Below, piece after piece: positions 28,086 through 36,143 of a stretch of DNA of 64,000 nt. Origin of the DNA: Halomonas stenophila (GTDB lineage: Bacteria; Pseudomonadota; Gammaproteobacteria; Pseudomonadales; Halomonadaceae). Location of the stretch: NCBI RefSeq assembly GCF_014192275.1, contig NZ_JACHXR010000005.1:186001-250000 (forward strand), written 5' to 3'. Each line of letters opens with the position of its first letter. Within the stretch, counting starts at the first letter, position 1. A program made the position numbers and the translations under genes. Below the pieces are notes generated by a model. That model was not told the DNA's origin. It did not search any database and saw only the letters and a program-made list of their open reading frames with translations.

Positions 28086-29051
28086 ATGTCCGCCACTGCC
28101 GTGCGCTTCCATGACCAGCATGTCGACGAGATGGGGCCCTCGTTTCGCGACGATACGATCGCCGGGCTGGGCCGGGAGCGCAAGCGCCTCTCGCCCAAGT
28201 ATTTCTATGACGAGCGCGGTTCCCGGCTCTTCGAGGCCATCTGCCGTCAACCCGAGTACTACCTGACCCGCACCGAGGAGAGCATCCTGGCCTCGGCCGC
28301 CGAGGAGATCGCCGCCATCGTCGGGCCGGAGTCGCTGCTGGTCGAACTGGGCAGCGGGGCCAGTCGCAAGGTCAGGCTGCTGCTGGAGGCGGTGCGGCCG
28401 CGACGCTACCTGGGCATCGATATCTCGCGCGACTTCCTGCTCGAGAGCACCCGCCACCTGGCGGCGGACTACCCCTGGCTGGAGGTGCATGCCGCCTGGG
28501 GCGACTTCTCGCGTCGCCTGCGCTTGCCGAGCGGCGTCGAGGGGCGGCGGGTGGTGGCCTTCTTTCCCGGTTCGAGCATCGGCAATTTCGCGCCGCCCGA
28601 GGCCGAAGCCTTCCTCGCCGGCCTGCGACGGGCGTTGCCGGCGGGCAGCGGGGTGCTGATCGGGGTCGATCTGATCAAGGATCGGCGCACCCTCGAGGCG
28701 GCCTACAACGACGCCGCCGGGGTGACGGCGGCGTTCAACCTGAACCTGCTGGAGCGGATGCGTCGGGAGCTCGGGGCCGAGATCGAGCCGGCCGCCTTCC
28801 GCCACCTGGCGTACTACCACGAGGCCGCGTCACGCATCGAGATGCATCTGGTCAGTCGGCAGGCCCAGCTGGTGCGGGTGGCCGGGCGGCCCTTCCCCTT
28901 CGCCGCCGGCGAGACCCTGCATACCGAGAATTCCTGCAAGTACAGCGTGGCGGGCTTCCAGGCGCTGGCGCAGAGAGCCGGCTATCGGCCGACGGCGCTG
29001 TGGACCGATCGCCGGGCGCTGTTCAGCATCCATTACCTGGCGCTGGGCTGA
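28086..29051 (+). CDS. egtD: L-histidine N-alpha-methyltransferase EgtD
   Basis: Trimethylates histidine with SAM to hercynine, the acceptor for SenA (or EgtB). The 321-aa protein matches EgtD: GRERKRLSPKYFYDERGSRL with the conserved substrate-loop residues, YYLTRTEESIL, the SAM loop LVELGSGASRKVRLLL, FFPGSSIGNFAPPEA and the C-terminal ENSCKYSVAGFQALAQRAGY. Start 28086 is used because homology begins there; an upstream open frame extends into the MITE. It is the only ergothioneine-type gene besides senA in the window, so hercynine made here most likely feeds selenoneine. Confidence 0.92.
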   Translation: MSATAVRFHDQHVDEMGPSFRDDTIAGLGRERKRLSPKYFYDERGSRLFEAICRQPEYYLTRTEESILASAAEEIAAIVGPESLLVELGSGASRKVRLLLEAVRPRRYLGIDISRDFLLESTRHLAADYPWLEVHAAWGDFSRRLRLPSGVEGRRVVAFFPGSSIGNFAPPEAEAFLAGLRRALPAGSGVLIGVDLIKDRRTLEAAYNDAAGVTAAFNLNLLERMRRELGAEIEPAAFRHLAYYHEAASRIEMHLVSRQAQLVRVAGRPFPFAAGETLHTENSCKYSVAGFQALAQRAGYRPTALWTDRRALFSIHYLALG

Positions 29052-29101
29052 CACGACGCCCCCAGGGACGCGGCGTCCAGGGGGGCGGCCAATGACTCGA
29101 T

Positions 29102-29773
29102 CTATTGCGAGGTGGCGGAGCGCATCATGTCCTCGAAGGTCATGGCGTCCTCGGGCAGTTCGAAGGTGGACGCCGCCGGCGACTCGTCGGAGAGCTCGGC
29201 GATGCGAAAGCGGTCGCCGAAGCGCAGCATGCCGAGGCCGCGCTCCTCGAGGGTGGTGGCGATGGGGTCGGGCTCGCCGGTCATGGACTGCTGGTAGGCG
29301 TGGAAGGAGGCCATCAGCTCCCGGACCTGGGGGTTCTCGCTGAGCACCATCTCGTCGTCATGGGCGCTGCCGGCCTTGTCGGTCCACTGCAGGCGGTAGA
29401 CCTCGCCCTCGAGACCGGCGATGGTCTCCGTCTCGCCGGTGGCCTCCAGGGCATCGACGGCGCTGGCCTGCTGGCTGGCGATGCCGGCGCTGGCCTGGTC
29501 GCCGCCCATGTTCTCCGCCATCTCGCGGAGCCTGGCCATGTCCATGACCATCGTCTGGCCCTGCATCTGGCTGACCATGTAGCCCTTGCCGTCCTTGAGC
29601 AGCATGAAGCCCGCCTGGGCCTGCTGGGGGAAGTCCATGCGCAGGTCGTCGCCCGCCCAACTGACCTCCATGGTGGCACCGCCCTGGTCGGAGCGGGTCT
29701 CCAGTGTGGCCTGTCCATCGGCGAGGACGGGCAGCGAGGCGGCCAGCAGCAGGCCGGTCACGAGGTGTCGCAT
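29102..29773 (-). CDS. Periplasmic DUF4412-like protein
   Basis: A 223-aa exported protein with a signal peptide ending near LPVLADG, followed by a beta-rich domain in which Met residues are frequent (MDFPQQAQAGFMLLKDGKG, YMVSQMQGQTMVMDMARLRE). This pattern resembles the DUF4412 family of periplasmic proteins of unknown function. The C-terminus includes FELPEDAMTFEDMMRSATSQ. It converges on egtD. The upstream region contains a 14-bp direct repeat (29793-29823) that could be an operator. The function is unknown; the methionine-rich surface could bind metal, but this is speculation. Confidence 0.7.
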   Translation of the reverse strand: MRHLVTGLLLAASLPVLADGQATLETRSDQGGATMEVSWAGDDLRMDFPQQAQAGFMLLKDGKGYMVSQMQGQTMVMDMARLREMAENMGGDQASAGIASQQASAVDALEATGETETIAGLEGEVYRLQWTDKAGSAHDDEMVLSENPQVRELMASFHAYQQSMTGEPDPIATTLEERGLGMLRFGDRFRIAELSDESPAASTFELPEDAMTFEDMMRSATSQ

Positions 29774-29792
29774 GTGGGGATCTCCCTCTGTT

Positions 29793-29823
29793 TCGAATCC
29801 ATGAAGATCTCGAATCCATGAAG
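29793..29823. repeat. 14-bp direct repeat upstream of the DUF4412-like gene
   Basis: TCGAATCCATGAAG occurs twice with a 17-bp period (29793 and 29810), 20-50 bp upstream of the start at 29773 and between it and the XRE regulator gene. It may be a duplicated regulator site or a small slippage duplication. Confidence 0.5.
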
Positions 29824-29884
29824 GCCGGCAGTCGCATGCGTGCCGGCCCTTATCCTGGTCCGTTCGGACGGGGCGGCCGAGGGC

Positions 29885-30163
29885 TCAGGGTGGGGTGAGC
29901 TGGGGGTCGATGGTCCGGCGCAGCGTCTGGAGCTCGTCGAGGGTGAGCTGCTCGAGACGACCGGAGAGGAGGTCGCTGATCTTCTGCATCGGGATGCCGG
30001 CGCGGCGAGCGATGTCGCGGTTGCCCAGATCCGATACGGCGATCAACCGGGTAATGATGCGCATGAGGCGAGTGCGTTGTTCCAGATCCCTGACATCGAG
30101 GTCAGGGCACCTTCGCGGAGGGTCGAGGAGTTCCGCGGCGGTCGAGGGGCTTGCCGTGCTCAT
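29885..30163 (-). CDS. XRE-family helix-turn-helix regulator (92 aa)
   Basis: A 92-aa protein whose residues about 30-80 form an XRE-type helix-turn-helix: RLIAVSDLGNRDIARRAGIP followed by MQKISDLLSGRLEQLTLDEL. The N-terminal 28 residues are not conserved-looking. The size resembles the antitoxin of HigBA-type modules, but no toxin-sized partner is seen on either side, so it is a solitary regulator or orphan antitoxin. It may regulate the adjacent periplasmic protein gene or itself. Regulatory target unknown. Confidence 0.75.
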   Translation of the reverse strand: MSTASPSTAAELLDPPRRCPDLDVRDLEQRTRLMRIITRLIAVSDLGNRDIARRAGIPMQKISDLLSGRLEQLTLDELQTLRRTIDPQLTPP

Positions 30164-30447
30164 GATGCTCCAAGGGACAGAATCGACGGCTACAGCATGC
30201 AGCCTTTTTCCTGGTTTCGCCAGTGTCGAGACGGGGGGATCGAGCGGCGGCGAAGCCGGGGCGCCGTAAGGCGCTGTATGACGGGCCTTGTTTATCAGTA
30301 TAGAGTGATTAATGCGACCAAAGTGGGGGTTACCCGCCCGGAAAGTCGACTTGTCGGTGGGCGATGGAGTGGTCTACTTTGTCGATACTTTTGATGAAAG
30401 TTGTAATTTTCACAAAAAATCAAACTCGCTGATGAGAGGGAAGTGAC

Positions 30448-31887
30448 ATGAACGAGACGTCGCCCACGGAGACGCACCTGACGCGGGTGCTGGCCCGCAA
30501 GGATGTGCTGGCCCTGGCCTTCGGCGCCATGATCGGCTGGGGGTGGATCGTGCTGACCGGCAGCTGGATCCAGTCCGCCGGCAGCCTCGGCGCCATCACC
30601 GCCTTCCTGCTCGGCGGGGTGGTGATCGTGCTGGTGGGCCTGACCTATGCCGAGCTGGCCTCGGCGATGCCCCAGGTGGGTGGCGAGCATGTCTACAGCT
30701 ATCGCGCCATGGGGCATTTCGCCTCCTTCCTGTGCACCTGGGCGATCACCCTGGGCTATGTCAGCGTGGTGGCCTTCGAGGCCGTGGCCTTGCCCACCGT
30801 GGTGGAGCATCTCTTCCCGGACTATGCGGTCGGTCAGCTGTGGACCATCGCCGGCTGGGACGTCAAGGCCACCTGGGTGGCGGTCGGGGTGGCCGGGTCC
30901 GTGGCGATGATGGCGATCAACTACCTCGGCGTGCGCACCGCCGCCCTGGTGCAGAAGGTGGTCACCCTGCTGATCCTGGCGGTCGGCATCATGTTCATCA
31001 CCGGGGCGCTGTTCGAGGGCAGCACCGCCACCATGGATCCGCTGTTCAACGTCGAGCAGGGCGTGATCGGCGGCATCATGACGGTGATCATCATGGTGCC
31101 CTTCATGTTCGTGGGCTTCGACGTCATTCCCCAGGCCGCGGAGGAGATCAACCTGCCGTTCCGGGAGATCGGCCGGGTGCTGATGATCTCGGTGATCCTG
31201 GCGGTGTTCTGGTACGCCTTCATCATCCTCGGCACCGCCCTGATGCTCGACCCCGCGGCCCTGGCCGAGAGCTCCCTGGCGGTGCCGGATGCCATGCAGG
31301 CGGCCTTCCAGGCGCCCTGGGCCGGCAACCTGATGATCCTGGCCGGCATCGCGGGCATCATCACCAGCTGGAATGCCTTCTACATCGGCGGCTCCCGGGC
31401 CATCTACGCGCTGGCGCACTCCGGCATGCTGCCGGCCTTCCTCGCCAGGCTGCATCCCCGGCACCGCACGCCCACCAATGCCATCCTGCTGATGGGCCTT
31501 CTCTCCAGCATCGCGCCCTTCTTCGGTCGGCCGGCGCTGGTCTGGCTGGTGGTCGCCGGCGGCCTGGGCATCGTCATCGCCTACCTCTTCGTGTCGCTGT
31601 CCTTCGTGATGCTGCGCCGGCGTGAGCCGGACCTGCCGCGCCCCTTCCGGGTGCGTCGCGGCAAGACCGTCGGCGCGCTGTCGGTGATCCTGTCGCTGGC
31701 GCTGGTCGGCATGTACCTGCCCGGCAGCCCCTCGGCGCTCTCCACCATCGAGTGGGCCATGTTCGCCGGCTGGATGCTGCTCGGCCTGGCGCTGTACGGC
31801 TGGTCGCGGGCCCGCTATGGCGTGGCCTACAGCGACACCATGATGCAGCGCGAGCTGGCCGGCGCCGAGTCCGGCGCGGGACGCTGA
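30448..31887 (+). CDS. APC-family amino acid/amine permease
   Basis: A 479-aa membrane protein with about 12 predicted transmembrane segments and the APC-superfamily N-terminal signature LALAFGAMIGWGWIVLTGSW, plus YAELASAMPQVGGEHVYSYR and, in the middle, FMFVGFDVIPQAAEEINLPF (substrate-site region). Secondary uptake of an amino acid or amine across the inner membrane is expected; the substrate cannot be read from the sequence. The preceding 280 bp up to the divergent XRE gene are AT-rich near the start (position about 30395-30430) and presumably hold its promoter. A strong terminator follows the gene. Confidence 0.85.
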   Translation: MNETSPTETHLTRVLARKDVLALAFGAMIGWGWIVLTGSWIQSAGSLGAITAFLLGGVVIVLVGLTYAELASAMPQVGGEHVYSYRAMGHFASFLCTWAITLGYVSVVAFEAVALPTVVEHLFPDYAVGQLWTIAGWDVKATWVAVGVAGSVAMMAINYLGVRTAALVQKVVTLLILAVGIMFITGALFEGSTATMDPLFNVEQGVIGGIMTVIIMVPFMFVGFDVIPQAAEEINLPFREIGRVLMISVILAVFWYAFIILGTALMLDPAALAESSLAVPDAMQAAFQAPWAGNLMILAGIAGIITSWNAFYIGGSRAIYALAHSGMLPAFLARLHPRHRTPTNAILLMGLLSSIAPFFGRPALVWLVVAGGLGIVIAYLFVSLSFVMLRRREPDLPRPFRVRRGKTVGALSVILSLALVGMYLPGSPSALSTIEWAMFAGWMLLGLALYGWSRARYGVAYSDTMMQRELAGAESGAGR

Positions 31888-31914
31888 GCGTCGCCATCGG
31901 CTCCGCCAGTTCCG

Positions 31915-31940
31915 AGCCCCGGCCCGTCAGGGCCGGGGCT
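31915..31940 (+). terminator. Intrinsic terminator after the APC permease
   Basis: An 11-bp perfect GC stem, AGCCCCGGCCC and GGGCCGGGGCT, with a 4-base loop GTCA, followed by GTTG rather than a long T tract. It starts 28 bp after the permease stop. Confidence 0.7.
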
Positions 31941-32179
31941 GTTGCCGGGGCGCCGCCCCCGCCAGCATCGGGCGCTCGGGTTCATGACATCACCTCATCA
32001 ACAGCCCGGAAGAAAAATCGATATGTCTCGCTGATTGACCCGCTCAGACTCGACCATTGCCTACAATAAATAATTGGCGCAATGACATCCTTGGCGATCG
32101 GCAATGTCACCCGGCCAAGCCTCCTGGGGCTTCCGGAGTCGTACGCCTCGATGTCCCGGCCAGACAACAGGAGGCAATC

Positions 32180-33373
32180 ATGAGCACAGCCAACCGCGGC
32201 GTCGTCTACAAGGGCCCGGGAGAGGTCGCCGTCGAATCCATCGCCTATCCGGAACTCGCCCTCGGCAACCGCAAGTGCCAGCACGGCGTGATCCTCAAGG
32301 TGGTCACCACCAACATCTGCGGCAGCGACCAGCACATGGTGCGCGGCCGCACCACCGCGCCCCCCGGCCTGGTGCTGGGCCACGAGATCACCGGGGTGGT
32401 CATCGAAGCCGGCCGCGACGTCGAATTCATCCGCCCGGGCGACCTGGTCTCGGTGCCGTTCAACATCGCCTGCGGCCGCTGCCGCAACTGCAAGGCCGGC
32501 CAGACCGGCATCTGCCTCAACGTCAATCCGGCGCGTCCCGGCGCCGCCTACGGCTATGTCGACATGGGCGGCTGGGTCGGCGGCCAGACCGAATACGTCA
32601 TGGTGCCCTACGCCGACTTCAACCTGCTGAAGTTCCCGGACGCCGACCAGGCCATGGAGAAGATCAAGGACCTGACCCTGCTGTCCGACATCTTCCCCAC
32701 CGGCTTCCACGGCTGCGTCACCGCCGGCGTCGGCCCGGGCTCCACCGTCTACATCGCCGGCGCCGGCCCGGTGGGCCTGGCCGCCGCGGTCTCCGCCCAG
32801 CTGCTGGGCGCCGCCTGCGTGATCGTCGGCGACATGATCGAGGAGCGCCTGGCCCAGGCCCGCAGCTTCGGCTGCGAGACCCTCGACCTGACCCAGGACG
32901 GCGACATGGCCGACAAGATCGAGGCGATCCTCGGCGAGCGCGAGGTCGATGCCTTCGTCGACTGCGTCGGCTTCGAGGCCCATGCCTGCGGCCACAACCA
33001 CGGCAAGGAGGCGCCGGCCAACGTGTTGAACTCCGCCATGTCGCTGACCCGCGCCGGCGGCCAGATCGGCATCCCGGGGCTGTACGTGACCGAGGACCCG
33101 GGCGCGGCCGACGAGGCGGCCAAGCACGGTGCGCTGAGCATGCGCTTCGGCCTCGGCTGGGCCAAGTCGCATTCCTTGCATACCGGCCAATGCCCGGTGA
33201 TGCAGTACCACCGGCCGCTGATGCAGGCGATCCTGTTCGACAAGGTCAAGATCGCCGATGCGGTCAACGTCCAGATGATCACCCTGGACGAGGCGCCGCA
33301 GGGCTATGCCGACTTCGATGGCGGCGCGGCCAAGAAATTCGTCATGGACCCCCACGGCAGCGTGGCGGCTTGA
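32180..33373 (+). CDS. fdhA: Glutathione-independent formaldehyde dehydrogenase
   Basis: A zinc-dependent NAD enzyme (397 aa) that oxidises formaldehyde to formate without glutathione, as in Pseudomonas putida. Visible features: catalytic zinc site TTNICGSDQHMVRGRTTAP with LVLGHEITG; structural zinc Cys cluster CGRCRNCKAGQTGIC (about residues 97-111); Rossmann motif AGAGPVGLAAAVSAQLLG (about residue 195); and the insert typical of this subfamily, VGFEAHACGHNHGKEAPANV. The start at 32180 has ACAGGAGGCAATC upstream. It is a single-gene unit bounded by terminators; a TACAAT box about 115 bp upstream may be its -10 element. Confidence 0.95.
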   Translation: MSTANRGVVYKGPGEVAVESIAYPELALGNRKCQHGVILKVVTTNICGSDQHMVRGRTTAPPGLVLGHEITGVVIEAGRDVEFIRPGDLVSVPFNIACGRCRNCKAGQTGICLNVNPARPGAAYGYVDMGGWVGGQTEYVMVPYADFNLLKFPDADQAMEKIKDLTLLSDIFPTGFHGCVTAGVGPGSTVYIAGAGPVGLAAAVSAQLLGAACVIVGDMIEERLAQARSFGCETLDLTQDGDMADKIEAILGEREVDAFVDCVGFEAHACGHNHGKEAPANVLNSAMSLTRAGGQIGIPGLYVTEDPGAADEAAKHGALSMRFGLGWAKSHSLHTGQCPVMQYHRPLMQAILFDKVKIADAVNVQMITLDEAPQGYADFDGGAAKKFVMDPHGSVAA

Positions 33374-33456
33374 AAGGACCGGCTGGCGGCGCGGCGAGCC
33401 GGTTCGGGGGATCGACCCCCGCGGCAGCGTCGCCGCCTGATCGAGCCTTGAATCGA

Positions 33457-33486
33457 ACGGCCTCGCTCAGCAATGAGCGAGGCCGT
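33457..33486 (+). terminator. Intrinsic terminator after fdhA
   Basis: A perfect 13-bp stem ACGGCCTCGCTCA / TGAGCGAGGCCGT with loop GCAA, followed by GTTCATTCTGTT. It begins 84 bp after the fdhA stop. Confidence 0.8.
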
Positions 33487-33616
33487 GTTCATTCTGTTGA
33501 TCTCGATCAGCCTCTTTCGCTCGCTGCTCCGGGAGCCGGTCCCTCAGCAGCAGCCCTCCGAGACGGGGCCCGGCCACAGGCTCTGAGCCATTGGCGAGAA
33601 CGCTCTCACGCCCACC

Positions 33617-33646
33617 AACGAGGCCCGGCCAATGCCGGGCCTCGTT
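33617..33646. terminator. Second strong hairpin, probable terminator
   Basis: A perfect 13-bp stem AACGAGGCCCGGC / GCCGGGCCTCGTT with loop CAAT, followed by TCGTTGG. It lies between fdhA and glaH with no gene of its own, so it is a backup terminator or insulates the glaH promoter. Confidence 0.65.
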
Positions 33647-33681
33647 TCGTTGGCTCCCGCCTGTTGGGTCATGCCGTTGTG

Positions 33682-33710
33682 TTGATGTTTTATAAAAATG
33701 TAGATATTTT
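33682..33710 (+). promoter_or_regulatory. Putative sigma-70 promoter of glaH-lhgO
   Basis: An AT-rich island in GC-rich sequence. TTGATG (-35 like, 33682) and TATTTT (-10 like, 33705) are 17 bp apart, about 40 bp before the glaH start. It contains the palindrome TTTTATAAAA, which could be part of a repressor site. Confidence 0.45.
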
Positions 33711-33746
33711 ATGAGACATCGATGCTCGAGACCATGGAGACCCCCG

Positions 33747-34727
33747 ATGACCGCGCTGACTCGCCTTCCCGACACCGCCATGCCGCTGCCCGCCGACCTC
33801 CAGGGCTTCACCCTGGCGCCGTCCCCTCAGTCGCCGCGGCTGCTGCGGCTGACCGTCTCACGGCCGGTGGTCGAGGCCTTCCTGGCCGCCGTGGTCGACT
33901 GGCCCGTCCAGGCCCTGGAGTACAAGTCCATGCTGCGCTTCCGGGTGGCCAGGATCCTCGACGACCTGTGCGGCAATACCCTGCAGCCGGTGCTGATCAA
34001 TACCCTGGTGGATCGCGAGACGGGCGGCCTGCAGGTCACGCCCGAGGGCCTCGATGACGTCGAGCAGGCCGACGAGATGGTCAAGTTCGCCACCGCCGTG
34101 GCTCACCTGATGGGACGCTCCAACTTCGATGCCATGAGCGGCCAGTACTATGCGCGCTTCGTGGTCAAGAACGTGGACGCCTCGGACAGCTACCTGCGCC
34201 AGCCGCATCGGGTGATGGAACTGCACAACGACGGCACCTTCGTCGAGCAGGACACCGACTACGTGCTGATGATGAAGATCGACGAGCAGCACATGCAGGG
34301 CGGCGACTCGTTGCTGCTGCACCTGGACGACTGGGAGGACCTGTCGCGCTTCCACCGCCATCCGCTGGCGCGTCGCGAGATGCGCTGGATCGCGCCGCCC
34401 AGCAAGAACGTCGCGCGGGATGTCTTCCACCCGGTGTTCGACGTCGACGTCGAGGGGCGGCCGATCATGTCCTATATCGATCAGTTCGTGCAGCCTCGGG
34501 ACTTCGAGGAGGGCAACTGGCTGTGCGATCTCTCCGAGTCCCTGGAGGGGAGCCCGGCGATCCTCTCGGTGCCCAACCCGGTGGGCAGCTTCCTGTTGAT
34601 CAACAACCACTTCTGGTTGCACGGCCGGGATCGCTTCACGCCGCATCCGGAACTGCGCCGGGAGCTGATGCGACAGCGTGGCCACTTCACCCACGCCAGG
34701 ACGCTGCGCGAACCGTGTCGGCGGTGA
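33747..34727 (+). CDS. glaH: Glutarate 2-hydroxylase (CsiD/GlaH)
   Basis: A 326-aa Fe(II)/2-oxoglutarate-dependent oxygenase that converts glutarate to L-2-hydroxyglutarate in lysine degradation. The first metal ligands are in [19 protein letters not shown] (His-x-Asp, about residue 160) and the distal His/Arg in [20 protein letters not shown] (about residue 290). The start at 33747 ([10 protein letters not shown]) is chosen for its GGAG at 8 bp and for agreement with the usual family length of about 325 aa; an upstream in-frame ATG at 33711 lacks a ribosome binding site. It lies 87 bp upstream of lhgO, its pathway partner, and is probably co-transcribed with it. Confidence 0.93.
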   Translation: MTALTRLPDTAMPLPADLQGFTLAPSPQSPRLLRLTVSRPVVEAFLAAVVDWPVQALEYKSMLRFRVARILDDLCGNTLQPVLINTLVDRETGGLQVTPEGLDDVEQADEMVKFATAVAHLMGRSNFDAMSGQYYARFVVKNVDASDSYLRQPHRVMELHNDGTFVEQDTDYVLMMKIDEQHMQGGDSLLLHLDDWEDLSRFHRHPLARREMRWIAPPSKNVARDVFHPVFDVDVEGRPIMSYIDQFVQPRDFEEGNWLCDLSESLEGSPAILSVPNPVGSFLLINNHFWLHGRDRFTPHPELRRELMRQRGHFTHARTLREPCRR

Positions 34728-34814
34728 GGCGCCATGCCCCGGCCGATGGGTTACCCTGACGAGGCCACGCCGTCACCACAGGCGTGGCCGTCGCATCAGA
34801 ACAACGAGGACGGC

Positions 34815-36011
34815 ATGTACGATTTCATCATCATCGGCGGCGGAATCCTGGGCATGTCCACCGCCATGCAGCTCAAGCAGGCCTACCCGGATCGCCGCAT
34901 GCTGGTGGTGGAGAAGGAGGCCGGCGCGGCTCGCCACCAGACCGGTCACAACAGCGGCGTGATCCATGCCGGCGTCTACTACACGCCGGGCAGCCTCAAG
35001 GCCCGCTTCTGCCTGGCCGGCAACCGCGCCACCCGGGAGTTCTGCGATGCCCACGACATCGCCTACGACATCTGCGGCAAGCTGCTGGTGGCCACCAATG
35101 CCCTGGAGAGGCAGCGCATGAAGGCGCTGTGGGAGCGCACCGCCGCCAATGGCCTGGAGCGGGAATGGCTGGAAGCCGAGGCGCTCGCCGAGCGCGAACC
35201 CAATATCACGGGCATCGGCGGCATCTTCGTGCCCTCCAGCGGCATCGTCAACTTTGCCGCCGTGACCCGGGCCATGGCCGCCGAATTCGAGCGGATGGGC
35301 GGCGAGATCCGCTACGGGGCCGAGGTCACCGCCCTGGAGGAGCGTCGCCGGGAGGTGGTGGTGACCACCGGCGCCGGCGAGTTCACCGGTCGTTACCTGG
35401 TGACCTGCTCGGGACTGATGGCCGACCGGGTGGTGCGCATGCTGGGCCAGGATCCCGGCTTCACCATCTGCCCGTTCCGCGGTGAGTACTACCGGCTGCC
35501 CGCGCGGCACAACGACATCGTCAACCATCTGATCTACCCCATCCCGGATCCCGCCATGCCATTTCTCGGCGTGCACCTGACGCGGATGATCGACGGCTCC
35601 GTCACCGTCGGCCCCAACGCCGTGCTGGCCTTCAAGCGCGAGGGCTATCGCAAGCGCGATGTCTCGCCCCGCGACCTGGCGCAGATGCTCACCGACCCAG
35701 GCATCCTCAAGGTGCTGGGGCGCAACCTGCGCCCCGGCCTCGCCGAGATGAAGAACTCGCTGCACAAGCGGGGCTATCTGGAGCTGGTGCGCAAGTACTG
35801 CCCGAGCCTCGCCCTCGACGACCTGGGCGACTATCCCGCCGGGGTCCGCGCCCAGGCGGTCTCCCGGGACGGCAGGCTGGTGGACGACTTCCTGTTCGTG
35901 AACACCCCGCGCACGGTGAACGTGGGCAATGCGCCATCGCCGGCGGCCACCTCGGCGATCCCCATCGGCGCGCATATCGTCGAGAGGGTGAAGCAGCAGC
36001 TCGGAGACTGA
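34815..36011 (+). CDS. lhgO: L-2-hydroxyglutarate dehydrogenase (quinone-linked)
   Basis: A 398-aa FAD-dependent enzyme that oxidises L-2-hydroxyglutarate to 2-oxoglutarate and passes electrons to the quinone pool. The N-terminus MYDFIIIGGGILGMSTAMQL is the FAD dinucleotide-binding loop, followed by HNSGVIHAGVYYTPGSLKA, characteristic of the LhgO/DAO family. The C-terminus carries NVGNAPSPAATSAIPIGAHI, an FAD-contact segment. The start was taken at this Met because the FAD motif begins directly there and GAGGAC precedes it; the open frame extends 27 codons upstream. With glaH it completes glutarate to 2-oxoglutarate. Confidence 0.93.
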   Translation: MYDFIIIGGGILGMSTAMQLKQAYPDRRMLVVEKEAGAARHQTGHNSGVIHAGVYYTPGSLKARFCLAGNRATREFCDAHDIAYDICGKLLVATNALERQRMKALWERTAANGLEREWLEAEALAEREPNITGIGGIFVPSSGIVNFAAVTRAMAAEFERMGGEIRYGAEVTALEERRREVVVTTGAGEFTGRYLVTCSGLMADRVVRMLGQDPGFTICPFRGEYYRLPARHNDIVNHLIYPIPDPAMPFLGVHLTRMIDGSVTVGPNAVLAFKREGYRKRDVSPRDLAQMLTDPGILKVLGRNLRPGLAEMKNSLHKRGYLELVRKYCPSLALDDLGDYPAGVRAQAVSRDGRLVDDFLFVNTPRTVNVGNAPSPAATSAIPIGAHIVERVKQQLGD

Positions 36012-36143
36012 GGCTTCTCGACGCCGGCGGCCTCCTCGCTTCGGGGACCGCCTGGTGTGCCGCCATGGGATCCGCTTCCGGCACGGTGACAGGGCGGGCG
36101 AAGCCCCCCGGCGCGGGCCAGGGCGCGAGGTCGCGGTCGAGGC

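Noticed and set aside
32034..32067. Strong sigma-70 promoter before fdhA (TTGACC with TACAAT)
   Set aside because: The two boxes are 21-22 bp apart, too far for a confident call; only the -10-like box is mentioned.
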